A DNA stretch of 64,000 bases, from the NCBI GenBank assembly GCA_934755305.1, contig CAKVLD010000003.1:1-64000 (forward strand). Direction: 5' to 3'. Below are positions 46,399-55,711 of the stretch, one piece after another. The translations under genes were made by a program, and so were the position numbers. The notes under the pieces were generated by a model. That model was given only the letters and a program-made list of their open reading frames with translations. It was not told where the DNA came from and searched no databases. How positions within the stretch are numbered: the first letter of the stretch is position 1; each line of letters opens with the position of its first letter. This DNA is from an uncultured Clostridium sp. (GTDB lineage Bacteria > Bacillota > Clostridia > Clostridiales > Clostridiaceae).

Positions 46399-46503
46399 AT
46401 TTTAGTCCCCACAAAATTTAAGCAAATTAATTTTTATTTTTATGCCCTACATAAAAATAAAAAATTTATTATTAACAAACAGTATTAAATACTGTTTGTT
46501 TTT
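46393..46503 (+). terminator. three consecutive hairpins after the Spo0E-like gene
   Basis: Stem 1: GCTTAAATTTT/AAAATTTAAGC (46393-46423), overlapping the stop codon. Stem 2: AATTTTTATTTTTAT/ATAAAAATAAAAAATT (46429-46466). Stem 3: AACAAACAGTAT/ATACTGTTTGTT (46474-46500) followed by TTTTATTTTA. The third has the usual terminator form; the others may control the 3' end. From 46,504 to 46,644 nothing else is recognised. Confidence 0.7.
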
Positions 46504-46644
46504 ATTTTAACGTACAGAAAATTTAAAAACTTTTTTGAGAGCGAGCACTGATTATTACTAGCTTTCTGATATGTAAGTTGTCAAATACGTTAAAAAGTAA
46601 TTGTAGTGCTGCAAAAGAACATTACTAAATCAGAAAAAAATAAA

Positions 46645-46671
46645 AGAAGTGAATAATAAAATTCACTTCTT
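46645..46671 (-). terminator. terminator of the 6S RNA
   Basis: AAGAAGTGAAT and ATTCACTTCTT pair, followed on the minus strand by TTTTATTTTTTTC, about 40 bases after the 6S end. Confidence 0.8.
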
Positions 46672-46708
46672 CCTAAACAAATAGATTTGTATAAAATCTA
46701 ATTCTTAA

Positions 46709-46899
46709 TATAATGCCCCAACATGCCGTTTGCTTATATATTCAGACCTGCCTCTCGCAGGTGGGTTAAGCTCAAATTACTTCAACCATCTTCTAGCATT
46801 AAAAAATGGAAGCGCGACATCCATAACTATGTTGCAAATCCCGTTTATGTTATGTAGGTTGAATATAGTAAGCTAGGCGCACATCTCAGGATTCATTAT
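46709..46899 (-). ncRNA. ssrS: 6S RNA (candidate)
   Basis: An about 190-base transcript on the minus strand with the closing stem of 6S RNA. The 5' text ATAATGAATCCTGAGATGTG and the 3' text GGCATGTTGGGGCATTAT can pair (ATAATG with CATTAT, CC with GG, GATGTGC with GCATGTT). The middle has two partly unpaired arms and a GGCAGGTC segment, as expected for the open bubble that mimics promoter DNA. It has its own promoter and terminator and no open frame. By-eye covariance only. Confidence 0.75.
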
Positions 46900-46905
46900 A
46901 GCTAC

Positions 46906-46933
46906 ATTATAGCATATTATCTATACATTGCAA
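46906..46933 (-). promoter_or_regulatory. promoter of the 6S RNA
   Basis: On the minus strand TTGCAA and TATAAT separated by 16 bases, with the predicted 5' end about 7 bases later. Confidence 0.65.
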
Positions 46934-47003
46934 TACTTAATTAACATCATAATTTGTAGACTACCTTCCAATAATACATAAACATTAGAAATAACTTATC
47001 ACT

Positions 47004-47399
47004 TTATAAGTAATCGTTTAAAACCTCTTCTAAATCTTCATTAAAATCTTCTTCACATATGACAGCTAAAAACTTTACATAGTCTGAGTTACTTGCATCA
47101 TTGCTTAACATCTTAAAAAAACTTCCACACATTAGTTCTTCATTCATATCTTCTAAAATATCTTCTACATTATCCTTTGCTATATCATAAAGATATGAAA
47201 GATACCAATCCCTATACCATTCATCACTTTCCTCTTCTACATCGCTTTCTTCATTTGCATATACTCTTGCAGCTTCTAATTCTTCTTTATCAAAATCATA
47301 ATAAAATTTTATTATATAATAATTATCTTCTGCTTTTATCTCTTTTATTTCAGATAATCCATTATCCTCTAAAAAATCAGTAAACTTAACAAAATCCAT
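47004..47399 (-). CDS. conserved-looking acidic protein, unknown function
   Basis: A 131-residue very acidic protein (many Asp and Glu, for example NEESDVEEESDEWYRDWYLS). It has no signal or membrane segment and no motif I recognise. It begins 12 bp after the DUF1292 gene and has an AGGAGGAAGAT site before its ATG, so both should be translated from one transcript. The long conserved-looking aromatic stretch (YYIIKFYYDFD, EWYRDWYLSYLYD) suggests a folded cytosolic protein. Confidence 0.65.
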   Translation of the reverse strand: MDFVKFTDFLEDNGLSEIKEIKAEDNYYIIKFYYDFDKEELEAARVYANEESDVEEESDEWYRDWYLSYLYDIAKDNVEDILEDMNEELMCGSFFKMLSNDASNSDYVKFLAVICEEDFNEDLEEVLNDYL

Positions 47400-47411
47400 T
47401 ATATCTTCCTC

Positions 47412-47657
47412 CTAATATAAAAGCTTCTTGTATTCTTTCTTTACTGCTAAAAATTCTTCATCATCTTCTACTAAGTTTAACTCTTCTTTACCATCTACAG
47501 TATCAATTCTAAAAACAAAAACATCTTCGCTTTCTTTATCTTCAAGTGGTGCTAATAATAAGTATTCTTTCTTTTCAATATATATTCTTGCTACCGCTTC
47601 AAAATCAACTTTATTTCCATCTTCATCTCTGAAGGACATTATTTCTCTATCTTCCAT
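47412..47657 (-). CDS. DUF1292 family protein
   Basis: An 81-residue acidic protein. The text YIEKKEYLLLAPLEDKESED followed by VFVFRIDTVDGKEELNLV and a final EEFLAVKKEYKKLL is the DUF1292 pattern, found throughout the clostridia, often near yrrK or hypothetical genes. The ATG at 47657 is preferred; a GTG three codons upstream is possible. Role unknown. It leads into the acidic 131-residue protein. Confidence 0.8.
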   Translation of the reverse strand: MEDREIMSFRDEDGNKVDFEAVARIYIEKKEYLLLAPLEDKESEDVFVFRIDTVDGKEELNLVEDDEEFLAVKKEYKKLLY

Positions 47658-47686
47658 AGTATACACTTCTTTCTTTTAAATTTAAT

Positions 47687-47715
47687 AAAGGCACTTATTA
47701 TTACATAAGTGCCTT
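47687..47715. terminator. hairpin between DUF1292 and fprA
   Basis: An 11-bp perfect stem, AAAGGCACTTA/TAAGTGCCTTT, with a 7-base loop just past the fprA stop and ahead of the DUF1292 start. Confidence 0.75.
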
Positions 47716-47720
47716 TAATT

Positions 47721-48896
47721 TTACATTAAGTTTATAAAATTCTCAACCATTTTATCTGCATTTTTATAATCATCTTCTGATGGTACAAAAGCAAATTTAA
47801 GTCCACCCTCTACAGTTTTAAACTTTAAAGATTTTAATCTATCAGTTAACATTGGCACTGATTCACCGCTCCATCCATAAGAACCAAAAGCAGCTGCTAC
47901 CTTTCCTTTATTTACAGGCACACAAATTGATGATAATAAATCCCAAGCAGGTTTAACAGCATCACCGTTTAAAGTTGGAGAACCTATCATAAAACCTTTA
48001 GCTCCATTTATTAACGCTACTGCCTCTTCTGTTTTCATTAAGTTTAATTCATGTAAACCTACAACGAACCCTTTTTCCTCTAGCTTACTCTTTAAGTATC
48101 TTGCCATATCTCCTGTGTTTCCGTAAGCAGTCATGAAGAATACCTCTACCTTCTTAGGATCTACTGGCTCTTCCTTAGACCATTCTCTATATAAATCTAA
48201 AGCTTTTTGTACATTTTCTCCTTCATGTACAGGACCATGACTTGTTCCTATCATATCTATTTCTAAATCTTTTATATTATCTAATCCTTTTAATACAAAT
48301 TGTTTAAATGGTCCCATTATACAATCAAAATAATATTTCATTTCTTCTAAATAATCTGATTGTCCTGATTCTTTTATAGATTCATTAGGACAGTAATGAC
48401 AACCTGTAAAATCACATGTAAATAAGAAATTTTCTTCTTTTACATAAGTGAACATTGTATCTGGCCAGTGTAGATTTGGAGATTGTATAAATTGTAACGT
48501 TAACTTTCCTAAAGATAATTCACCCTTAGCTTCTACTTCATTAAATGGAGCATTTATTATATTTTTCAAATAATTTAATGCTATTCTAGTTCCAACAACC
48601 TTAGCTTCTGGATAATCTTTTATTAACTTAACTATAGCTCCACTATGATCTAACTCAGTATGTTGTACTATTATATAGTCAACCTTTTTATTTCCAATTA
48701 CATTAACTAATCTTTCTTTAAATTCATCATAAAATGAATTCTTACATATATCAACTACTGCTACTTTTTCATCATTAATAACATATGAATTGTAAGTAGT
48801 TCCTCTTTTAGTTTCCATAATAATATCAAAAATTCTTAAATCCGGATCTTTTGCGCCTATCCAATAAATGTTACCTTTTAAATTCTCTGCTAACAT
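47721..48896 (-). CDS. flavodiiron protein (FprA-type A-type flavoprotein)
   Basis: A 391-residue two-domain enzyme. The N-terminal metallo-beta-lactamase-like part (1-245) has the diiron ligands HTELDHSGAI near 78, a further ligand region FTCDFTGCHYCPN near 157 and GTSHGPVH near 222. The C-terminal flavodoxin domain begins at VEVFFMTAYGNTGDMARYLK near 250 with FMN-binding text GSPTLNG near 310. It reduces oxygen or nitric oxide with electrons from rubredoxin, protecting the anaerobe. The ATG at 48896 behind AGGAGG is preferred over a TTG two codons earlier. Single gene. Confidence 0.93.
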   Translation of the reverse strand: MLAENLKGNIYWIGAKDPDLRIFDIIMETKRGTTYNSYVINDEKVAVVDICKNSFYDEFKERLVNVIGNKKVDYIIVQHTELDHSGAIVKLIKDYPEAKVVGTRIALNYLKNIINAPFNEVEAKGELSLGKLTLQFIQSPNLHWPDTMFTYVKEENFLFTCDFTGCHYCPNESIKESGQSDYLEEMKYYFDCIMGPFKQFVLKGLDNIKDLEIDMIGTSHGPVHEGENVQKALDLYREWSKEEPVDPKKVEVFFMTAYGNTGDMARYLKSKLEEKGFVVGLHELNLMKTEEAVALINGAKGFMIGSPTLNGDAVKPAWDLLSSICVPVNKGKVAAAFGSYGWSGESVPMLTDRLKSLKFKTVEGGLKFAFVPSEDDYKNADKMVENFINLM

Positions 48897-48977
48897 TAGC
48901 AATCCCCTCCTAAATAATAATAGTTATTTTTTACTACGAATTATTATAACAATATTATTTTCCTTTTTCAAGAAAAA

Positions 48978-51245
48978 CTAATTATTTTTTATTAACGATC
49001 TTATTCCTTTAATAGATAGTATATATTCAAAATGAAGTGCTCTAGTTAATGAAACATACAATAATCTCTCATCTAACAAATTTTCTTCATAATTATTTGT
49101 ATTAATAATTATTGTACAGTCAAACTCTAGTCCTTTAGTAATATAAGAAGGTAACACTATTATTTCCTCTTCTACTTCACTTTCTTTTCCTCTTACAATA
49201 CCAATTGAATATTTACTTTTACTTTTTAACACTTTATAAAGATCTTCTGCTTCCTTTATATTTTTAGTAATTATAGCTATAGTATTCTTTTCTTTTTTAT
49301 GAACTTCTTCTATGATTCTATCAATTTCTATAACTATGCTCTCTTTATTAATTTCTATTATCTTTGGTTTTTCACCATGTCTTAATACAGGTTTCGCACT
49401 TTTTAAACCTAAATTTTGTGCTAATAAAACTTTTTCTGCAAAATCTATTATTTCTACTGTTGATCTATAACTTTGTGTTAATTGAATATATGTAGCTTCC
49501 CCTTTAAACAATCCTTCTGTTATATCTTCCCACCTATTAACACCTTTATAATAATATATTCCTTGAGCTAAATCTCCTACTAAAGTAATAGAATTACCCT
49601 TAGCTAATTTATTAACAAGATAAACTTGGAAAGGACTATAATCTTGAGCTTCATCCACTACAATATGTTGGAATTTCTCTCCTTCATCTAGACCATCTAT
49701 TAGTATCTTTATATACAGCAATGCTGCTAAATCATCTTCATCAATAATTTTGTTATCATGATTTTTATTATATTCATCTCTAATAAACTCCTCTAATATA
49801 TCAGGAATTTTATTATCTGTTGCCATTCTAAATAGTTCTTTATCATTGAAAAAGTTATAATATAAATCTTTTGACTTTATATCTTTCCATGATTTAAAAA
49901 AATTATTAAAATCCTTCTTAGCATTTTTAGAAATACTATTTTTAAGAGTATCCCTTGCTTCATATTCTTTAATTAAAAGTTCTCTTCTTTCAGGTGAGTC
50001 TTCTTGCTTTCTTTTTATTTCATGTATTTTTAAATCCCACTCTTCATCAACTTCCTGTAATACCTTTTTTATTTTATCCTTAATCTTTAAATTTAAATAT
50101 CTTTTTATTTCATTTTTTCTTTTATTTATAGGATAATTTTTCAAATCATTTCTATATAATCTTAATATTTCTCTTTTACTAAAAAGCACTCTACCTTCTA
50201 CCGTTATATCCTTAAATTCAACATCATTATGTTCAACTAATGCAATATACCTGTCTAACATCATTTTATATATTAAAGTCCCCTTAACTTTACTTGCATT
50301 AGATATAAGCTTACGTTTTTCTAAGCTCTCTTCTTCTAATATACTCTTTAACTTTTCATCCTTATTAAAAATCTTACTTTTTATTTTTAACTTTTCTAAA
50401 ACTAATTCTTCAAATGTTTGTTGCTTAACTTCGTTAGCTCCAAGGCTAGGTAAAGTATCTGATATATAGTCTAAAAATAGCTTATTAGGAGCTAAAACCA
50501 ATATATCTTCCCCAGACATTGCTTCCTTATATCTATATATTAAATATGCTAATCTATGCAAAGCTATTGTTGTTTTTCCCGAACCAGCTGAACCTTGAAC
50601 TATTATAGGTAAATTTTTAGGCCATCTTATTATATCATTTTGCTCCTTTTGAATGGTAGCTACAACTTCCTTCAGTTTCTTACCTCTACTTTCTTCTAGA
50701 TTAACTTTAAGAAATTCGTCTACTAGCTCTTGCCCCTCTTCTCCATTAATCATAAGTTCATTAATTCCTTCATCAAAAATTTCTTTTATAGTACCATCTC
50801 TAAATATAAATTTTCTTTTTAAACTAAGCTCTCCTTCAATTATTCCCCCTGGGGCCTTATAGGAGGCTTCTCCTCCTGTACCACTATAATAAAGATCAGC
50901 TACTGGTGCTCTCCAATCTATGACTATTTCTTCACAATCCTTTGAATTAGTTATACCTTTTTTGCCTATATACAAGCTTTCTGGAAGAGATCTATATTCT
51001 CTAAAATCTATTCTTCCAAAGTAAGGCTCTTCTATGCTTTCTTCATAAGATTTTATATCTCTTGTTAATACTTCATAAATTTTTTCAGTTGTTTCTTTTT
51101 CTACATTGTATCCTGGTTTTTTTAATAATTCTTTTCTCTTTATTTCTATATTTCCCAGACTTTCTTTTTTAATATTAATTTCATTAGCTATTAAATGTTT
51201 TTTATTTCTCAATATCTTATTTTCTTCTATTATCTCACTTTTCAC
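48978..51245 (-). CDS. helD: HelD-type RNA polymerase recycling helicase (UvrD/Rep superfamily)
   Basis: A 755-residue superfamily 1 ATPase. The N-terminal part has a helical arm (1-80) and YFGRIDFRE, with EIVIDWRAPVADLYYSGTG near 105 that is typical of HelD. Walker A VQGSAGSGKTTIALHRLAYL is near 218, an inserted helical domain of about 230 residues follows, then HIVVDEAQDYSPFQ near 528, LVGDLAQGIY near 550 and the C-terminal motifs QSYRST and LEFDCTIII. HelD pries stalled RNA polymerase off DNA. The GTG at 51245 is taken because GGAGGTG lies six bases before it. Confidence 0.88.
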   Translation of the reverse strand: MKSEIIEENKILRNKKHLIANEINIKKESLGNIEIKRKELLKKPGYNVEKETTEKIYEVLTRDIKSYEESIEEPYFGRIDFREYRSLPESLYIGKKGITNSKDCEEIVIDWRAPVADLYYSGTGGEASYKAPGGIIEGELSLKRKFIFRDGTIKEIFDEGINELMINGEEGQELVDEFLKVNLEESRGKKLKEVVATIQKEQNDIIRWPKNLPIIVQGSAGSGKTTIALHRLAYLIYRYKEAMSGEDILVLAPNKLFLDYISDTLPSLGANEVKQQTFEELVLEKLKIKSKIFNKDEKLKSILEEESLEKRKLISNASKVKGTLIYKMMLDRYIALVEHNDVEFKDITVEGRVLFSKREILRLYRNDLKNYPINKRKNEIKRYLNLKIKDKIKKVLQEVDEEWDLKIHEIKRKQEDSPERRELLIKEYEARDTLKNSISKNAKKDFNNFFKSWKDIKSKDLYYNFFNDKELFRMATDNKIPDILEEFIRDEYNKNHDNKIIDEDDLAALLYIKILIDGLDEGEKFQHIVVDEAQDYSPFQVYLVNKLAKGNSITLVGDLAQGIYYYKGVNRWEDITEGLFKGEATYIQLTQSYRSTVEIIDFAEKVLLAQNLGLKSAKPVLRHGEKPKIIEINKESIVIEIDRIIEEVHKKEKNTIAIITKNIKEAEDLYKVLKSKSKYSIGIVRGKESEVEEEIIVLPSYITKGLEFDCTIIINTNNYEENLLDERLLYVSLTRALHFEYILSIKGIRSLIKNN

Positions 51246-51434
51246 TAAATTCACCTCCAAAATAGTCAATTTTATAATTATATCACAAAGAACCTTAATT
51301 CAAAACATATTATTCCATATAAGTAATAATAAACAATTATTATCTTTATATTTTCAACATATAACTAAATCTATACTGCCATATTTATATTTTTTACTTA
51401 AAGGTAGATCTAGCTTAAGACCTTAATTAAAATA

Positions 51435-51482
51435 AAAAAAGTGTTTTAACTGTCAAACAAAATTGACAATCAAAACACTTTT
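51435..51482. terminator. bidirectional terminator between helD and the S component gene
   Basis: Stem AAAAGTGTTTT/AAAACACTTTT with an inner GTCAA/TTGAC stem, flanked by an A-run and a TTTTAATT tail, about 20 bp past the stop of the S component gene. Confidence 0.8.
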
Positions 51483-51502
51483 AATTAATTTATTAATATT
51501 TT

Positions 51503-52024
51503 TTAATTATTATAACATTTAAAAGTATCATAAAAACTAGTTCTCTTAGCCTTTGAAATAGCCTGTACTAAAATTCCAGCTAAAATGCTATCTATGAAAT
51601 GATGTATCATACCACAAACACCAGTTACTATTACTAATTGATATATATCTAATCCTACAAAAGGTATTACTACTAAAGCTTCTGCTAAACCATGTATAGG
51701 TGCTGTTATTATAGCCGCCTTTGTATAATTATTTGATTTTTGTATTACCTTTGCCCCTACAAAACCTACTAATATATGTGTAGCTGCTCTACAAACTACT
51801 GCTATATCTAAACCTGTAAATAAAAAACCTAAAGTTGAACCTACTCCAACTACAACTGCAGTCATTGGTGATATTAACATTGCTATAAACATAGGAACAT
51901 GTGCTGCAAGAGTTGCACTAAAAGGTGGTATATATACTCTTAAAAAAGAAAATTGTATTGGTATTATTATTGCTAAAGCTGTTAATAATGCTGCATATAC
52001 CATTTGTTTTATTTTATTATTCAT
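51503..52024 (-). CDS. ECF transporter S component, substrate unknown
   Basis: A 173-residue membrane protein with about six hydrophobic helices. The first helix has MVYAALLTALAIIIPI, the usual Ala-rich motif of S components, followed by PPFSATLAAHVPMFIAMLISP and a GSTLGFLFTGLDIAVVCRA loop. It could be a niacin-type (NiaX-like) member, but I cannot tell by eye, and no riboswitch stands upstream. It needs a shared EcfA/EcfT module; the B12 set at 40346-43204 or another in the genome could serve. It lies alone between helD and metH. Confidence 0.75.
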   Translation of the reverse strand: MNNKIKQMVYAALLTALAIIIPIQFSFLRVYIPPFSATLAAHVPMFIAMLISPMTAVVVGVGSTLGFLFTGLDIAVVCRAATHILVGFVGAKVIQKSNNYTKAAIITAPIHGLAEALVVIPFVGLDIYQLVIVTGVCGMIHHFIDSILAGILVQAISKAKRTSFYDTFKCYNN

Positions 52025-52093
52025 AATAACTCCCCCGTTTTCTTCTGTATATACACAAGTATATCATCACTATTTTCTAATGTAAATAATAAA

Positions 52094-52152
52094 AAATCGA
52101 GAATAAAAACTTATGATTCATCTCTAAATCCTAAACTTTTAATTCTCGATTT
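52094..52152 (-). terminator. terminator of the metF-luxS-metH operon
   Basis: AAATCGAGAAT and ATTCTCGATTT form an 11-bp stem with a long loop and AT-rich, T-containing flank on the minus strand, 14 bp after the metH stop. Confidence 0.7.
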
Positions 52153-52165
52153 ATATATAACTTTA

Positions 52166-54565
52166 TTATTTATTAAAAAATTGCTTTGCCACTTCTACAG
52201 ATTCTTTAGCATCTTTACAATAAAAATCTGCTTTCATGCTATCAGCATATTCTGGCGTAAGCACCGCACCTCCAACAAAAACCTTACCTTTAAACCCTGC
52301 TTTTCTTAAAGCAGATATTGTTCTTTCCATACTCTTTATGGTAGTAGTCATTAAAGCACTAAGACCTACTAATTGTATATCATTCTTTAATGTTTCCTCT
52401 ACTACTTTTTCAACAGGGACATCCTTACCTAAATCCAACACCTCGTATCCATAATTCTCCAAGATTACTTTGACTATATTTTTTCCTATATCGTGAATAT
52501 CACCTTCAACAGTAGCCAAAATTAATCTACCTTTTGAAATAGAATTTGCATTATTCTTGACAAGTCTTTCTTTTATTACTTCAAAAGCTTCTTTTACTGT
52601 TTCTGCTGATTGAATTAATTGTGGTAAAAATATCTCTCCTACCTCATACTTTTTCCCAACCTCATCCAAAGCAGGTATAAGGACCTCATTTACTAATTCA
52701 AGTTCACTTTTTTCTTCTAGTAATCTTAAAGTTTCTTTTGCAGCATCGTCTCTTAAACCTTTAATGACTATATACCTTAAATCTTTATTTTTTATATTCT
52801 CTACTATTTTATTTCCATCATTAGAGGATATTCTGCCTCTTTCTATCTTTGTATTTCCATAAAGTTTTATATAATTTTCTGATCCTTTATCTATATTAGC
52901 TAACACTTTATAAGCATTAACTACATCCATCATTCCTTGACTATTTGGGTTCATAATAGGCAAATCTAATCCATTAGCTAAAGCTGAAGCTAAAAAAGTT
53001 TCATTAATTATTTCTCTACAAGGTAATCCAAAAGATATATTAGATACACCTAATAAAGTTTTTACTCCTAATTCTTCATGAACTCTTCTTACCGCCTTTA
53101 AAGTTTCCTGTACCTTACTTTGTTCAGCTGATGCTGTAAGTACTAAACAGTCTATAAACACATCCTTCTTTTCTATTCCATATTCAGCTGCTCTATTTAT
53201 AATTTTCTTTGCTTTTTCAAAACGCTCATCTGCTGTGGCTGGTATCCCATTTTTGTCCAAAGTAAGACCTACAACACTTGCACCATATTTCTTTATGATA
53301 GGAAGAATTTTATCTAAAACCTCATCCTCTGCATTAACTGAATTAACACAAGCTTTACCATTATAAACCCTTAAAGCTGCTTCTAAGGCTCTTGGATCTG
53401 ATGAGTCTATTTGTAATGGTATATCTAAAATTCCTTGAATCTCTTTAACTACCTTAATCATCATTTCTACTTCATTTATTTCTGGAAGACCTACATTAAC
53501 ATCTAATAAATCAGCTCCTGCTTCTACCTGCTCAATAGCTTGCTTTAAAATATAGTCCAAGTTATTATCTCTTAATGCTTGCTTAAATAACTTTTTACCA
53601 GTAGGATTAATTCTTTCTCCAACTACTTTTATTCCATCTATCTTTAACATTTTAGTTGGTGTACATATGCATGAATAATTAATTTGTTTCCTTTTAATCA
53701 CTTTATTCCTATCAGCTATATCCCTTAACCTTTTTGTAAACTCTGGAGTTGTTCCGCAGCATCCACCAATTATACTTACCCCTAAAGATACAAACTTTTC
53801 TACCCAAAAAGCAAACTCTTCACTCTTTAAATCATAAACTGCTTCTCCATCAACTATTTTTGGAAGACCTGCATTAGGTTGAGTTATTACTGGTAAATTA
53901 GTAGATTTTATTATTCTTTCTACTATTGGTAGCAATTCCTGTGGACCTAATGAACAATTTACTCCTATTGCATCTGCTCCTAATCCTTCTAATACTGTGG
54001 CCATACTTTCAGGAGTACAACCAGTAAATGTTCTTCCGTTTTCCTCAAAAGACATAGTTACAAATATAGGCAGGCTTGTATTTTCTTTAGCTGCTAGTAA
54101 CGCTATTTTTGCTTCATATAAATCAGTCATTGTTTCTATAAGAATTAAATCTGCTCCTGACTTTTCTCCTTGAATTACTTGTCTTTTAAATATTTCATAA
54201 GCTCTATCAAAGCTTAATGTCCCCATTGGCTCAAGTAATTGGCCTATTGGCCCTACATCTAAAGCAACATATGCTCCATTTTTATTTGCACATTTCTTTG
54301 CAATATTTACAGATGCAGCTATTATTTCTTCTACTGTAAAACCTGTCCCCTCTAGTTTTAATTCATTTGCCCCAAAAGTATTAGTGGTAATAACATTTGC
54401 ACCTGCTTCTATGTACGCTTCATAAATCTCCTTTAATGTTTCTGGCGCATTTATATTTATAAGTTCTGGATTTTCTCCAAGTTTTAATCCTGCTTTTTGA
54501 AGCATAGTCCCCATAGCTCCATCTATAACTAGAATATTTTCTTTTATAAACTCTTTAATTTCCAC
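52166..54565 (-). CDS. metH: B12-dependent methionine synthase without reactivation domain
   Basis: A 799-residue MetH. Residues about 1-290 are the homocysteine S-methyltransferase domain (VIDGAMGTMLQKAG, zinc ligands in GVNCS and GGCCGTTPEF). About 330-590 is the pterin (methyltetrahydrofolate) domain (VGERINPTG, ADLLDVNVG, GVSNISFGLP). Next comes the Cap helix domain and the Rossmann B12 domain with VEGDIHDIGKNIV near 690 (cobalt-binding His). The C-terminal reactivation domain of the E. coli enzyme is missing; the gene upstream provides it. The start is set at GTG 54565 because GAGGGG lies six to seven bases before it; it overlaps the upstream gene by 11 bp. Confidence 0.93.
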   Translation of the reverse strand: MEIKEFIKENILVIDGAMGTMLQKAGLKLGENPELININAPETLKEIYEAYIEAGANVITTNTFGANELKLEGTGFTVEEIIAASVNIAKKCANKNGAYVALDVGPIGQLLEPMGTLSFDRAYEIFKRQVIQGEKSGADLILIETMTDLYEAKIALLAAKENTSLPIFVTMSFEENGRTFTGCTPESMATVLEGLGADAIGVNCSLGPQELLPIVERIIKSTNLPVITQPNAGLPKIVDGEAVYDLKSEEFAFWVEKFVSLGVSIIGGCCGTTPEFTKRLRDIADRNKVIKRKQINYSCICTPTKMLKIDGIKVVGERINPTGKKLFKQALRDNNLDYILKQAIEQVEAGADLLDVNVGLPEINEVEMMIKVVKEIQGILDIPLQIDSSDPRALEAALRVYNGKACVNSVNAEDEVLDKILPIIKKYGASVVGLTLDKNGIPATADERFEKAKKIINRAAEYGIEKKDVFIDCLVLTASAEQSKVQETLKAVRRVHEELGVKTLLGVSNISFGLPCREIINETFLASALANGLDLPIMNPNSQGMMDVVNAYKVLANIDKGSENYIKLYGNTKIERGRISSNDGNKIVENIKNKDLRYIVIKGLRDDAAKETLRLLEEKSELELVNEVLIPALDEVGKKYEVGEIFLPQLIQSAETVKEAFEVIKERLVKNNANSISKGRLILATVEGDIHDIGKNIVKVILENYGYEVLDLGKDVPVEKVVEETLKNDIQLVGLSALMTTTIKSMERTISALRKAGFKGKVFVGGAVLTPEYADSMKADFYCKDAKESVEVAKQFFNK

Positions 54566-55241
54566 ATCTAATCCCCTCTTTTCTAAAGCTACAGTTTTCG
54601 TAATTTTTACAAACTTCGCACCCTTTACTATTTGTCTCTTGCTCTCTCTCAATAATTCCAATTATAGCTGTTACTGATTTCCTAGGAAATAATAAATGTT
54701 TATCAGAAGTAGTCAAACCTATTATCTTGTCAGCCTTTAAAGTATCTAGAATGGGTTTTTGGAGACTTAAGGGTAAATCCCCATACCCTGGACTATATCT
54801 AAAAGTTATTCCTTTATTCTCACTATGAGCTTCTTCTTTAATCTTATTTTCAATTAAATCACATAACTCCTCTACTGCAGTAGTAGCGCAAGAGTCTAAT
54901 ATCAAAGCTTTAGTTAAGTTTGTTCTTTGATATAAACTTATCTTTTTTTCTATTTTATTACCTATTGTTGCTGCTAATAAAATTACTTCTTTAGAATCTT
55001 TTAAGTGTTCTTTTATATCATTTCCTAATAATAATAAACTAGTTCCCTTAAGGATTAAATTTTCTTCTTCATTTTTCTTATCATATTTAGCATAAACATA
55101 TCTAGGTAATATAAGACTTTTACTTTCTTTAATAGTTTCATCTATAATTTTATCTAAAGTACTATCTATATTTTGAGCCTTATATCCTAAATATCTAAGA
55201 ACCTCTTCTTTAGGTATATATAATTTATTTATATCACTCAT
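54555..55241 (-). CDS. methionine synthase reactivation-domain protein
   Basis: A 228-residue protein carrying the MetH activation domain by itself. The mark is FRYSPGYGDLPLSLQKPIL near 153, where the family binds S-adenosylmethionine, followed by TTSDKHLLFPRKSVTAIIG. The C terminus has a Cys cluster CEVCKNYENCSF, an addition not in E. coli MetH. It should help re-methylate oxidised cobalamin on MetH using SAM and an electron donor. ATG 55241 is preferred (GGAGAG before it); luxS ends one base earlier. Encoded between luxS and metH. Confidence 0.87.
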   Translation of the reverse strand: MSDINKLYIPKEEVLRYLGYKAQNIDSTLDKIIDETIKESKSLILPRYVYAKYDKKNEEENLILKGTSLLLLGNDIKEHLKDSKEVILLAATIGNKIEKKISLYQRTNLTKALILDSCATTAVEELCDLIENKIKEEAHSENKGITFRYSPGYGDLPLSLQKPILDTLKADKIIGLTTSDKHLLFPRKSVTAIIGIIEREQETNSKGCEVCKNYENCSFRKEGIRCGN

Positions 55242-55242
55242 T

Positions 55243-55698
55243 CTACTCTCCAAATATATTAAGTGAAAAGCCTCTTTCTAGAGCTTCTCTTGCATATTCC
55301 TTAGCGCCAAATAAAGATAGATCTCTATAATTACCACACTGAACTTCATTTGCAGCTGGAACTTCTGTGTAATCATAAACAACTTTTAATGATGTCTCTA
55401 AAGCTTCTTTTATTTCTTTTACGTCCCTATCTCCAAAAATACTCAAATAGAAACCTGTTCTACAACCCATAGGTGATAAATCAATAATACCTTCTAATCT
55501 ATTTCTTAATTCATGAGCTAGTATATGTTCTAATGCATGCATTGCTGCAGTTCCAAACGATTCCTTATTTGGCTGTAAAAATCTCAAATCAAACTTTGTT
55601 ACCTTATCCCCATTTTTTCCTTCTAATATACAGCACTTTCTTATATATGGTGCCTTTACTTTTCTATGATCCAATTCAAAACTTTCTACTTTTTCCAT
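55243..55698 (-). CDS. luxS: S-ribosylhomocysteine lyase
   Basis: A 151-residue LuxS. Metal and catalytic text: AAMHALEHILAHELRNRL near 50 (HxxEH zinc site), SPMGCRTGFYLSIFG near 78 (catalytic Cys) and AANEVQCGNYRDLSLFGAKEYA near 118. It splits S-ribosylhomocysteine to homocysteine and the AI-2 precursor DPD. In this operon its homocysteine would feed MetH. The ATG at 55698 matches the family start (MEKVESF); AGGGAG lies nine bases before it. The metF gene ends just ahead (55712). Confidence 0.95.
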   Translation of the reverse strand: MEKVESFELDHRKVKAPYIRKCCILEGKNGDKVTKFDLRFLQPNKESFGTAAMHALEHILAHELRNRLEGIIDLSPMGCRTGFYLSIFGDRDVKEIKEALETSLKVVYDYTEVPAANEVQCGNYRDLSLFGAKEYAREALERGFSLNIFGE

Positions 55699-55711
55699 CC
55701 TATCCATCTCC

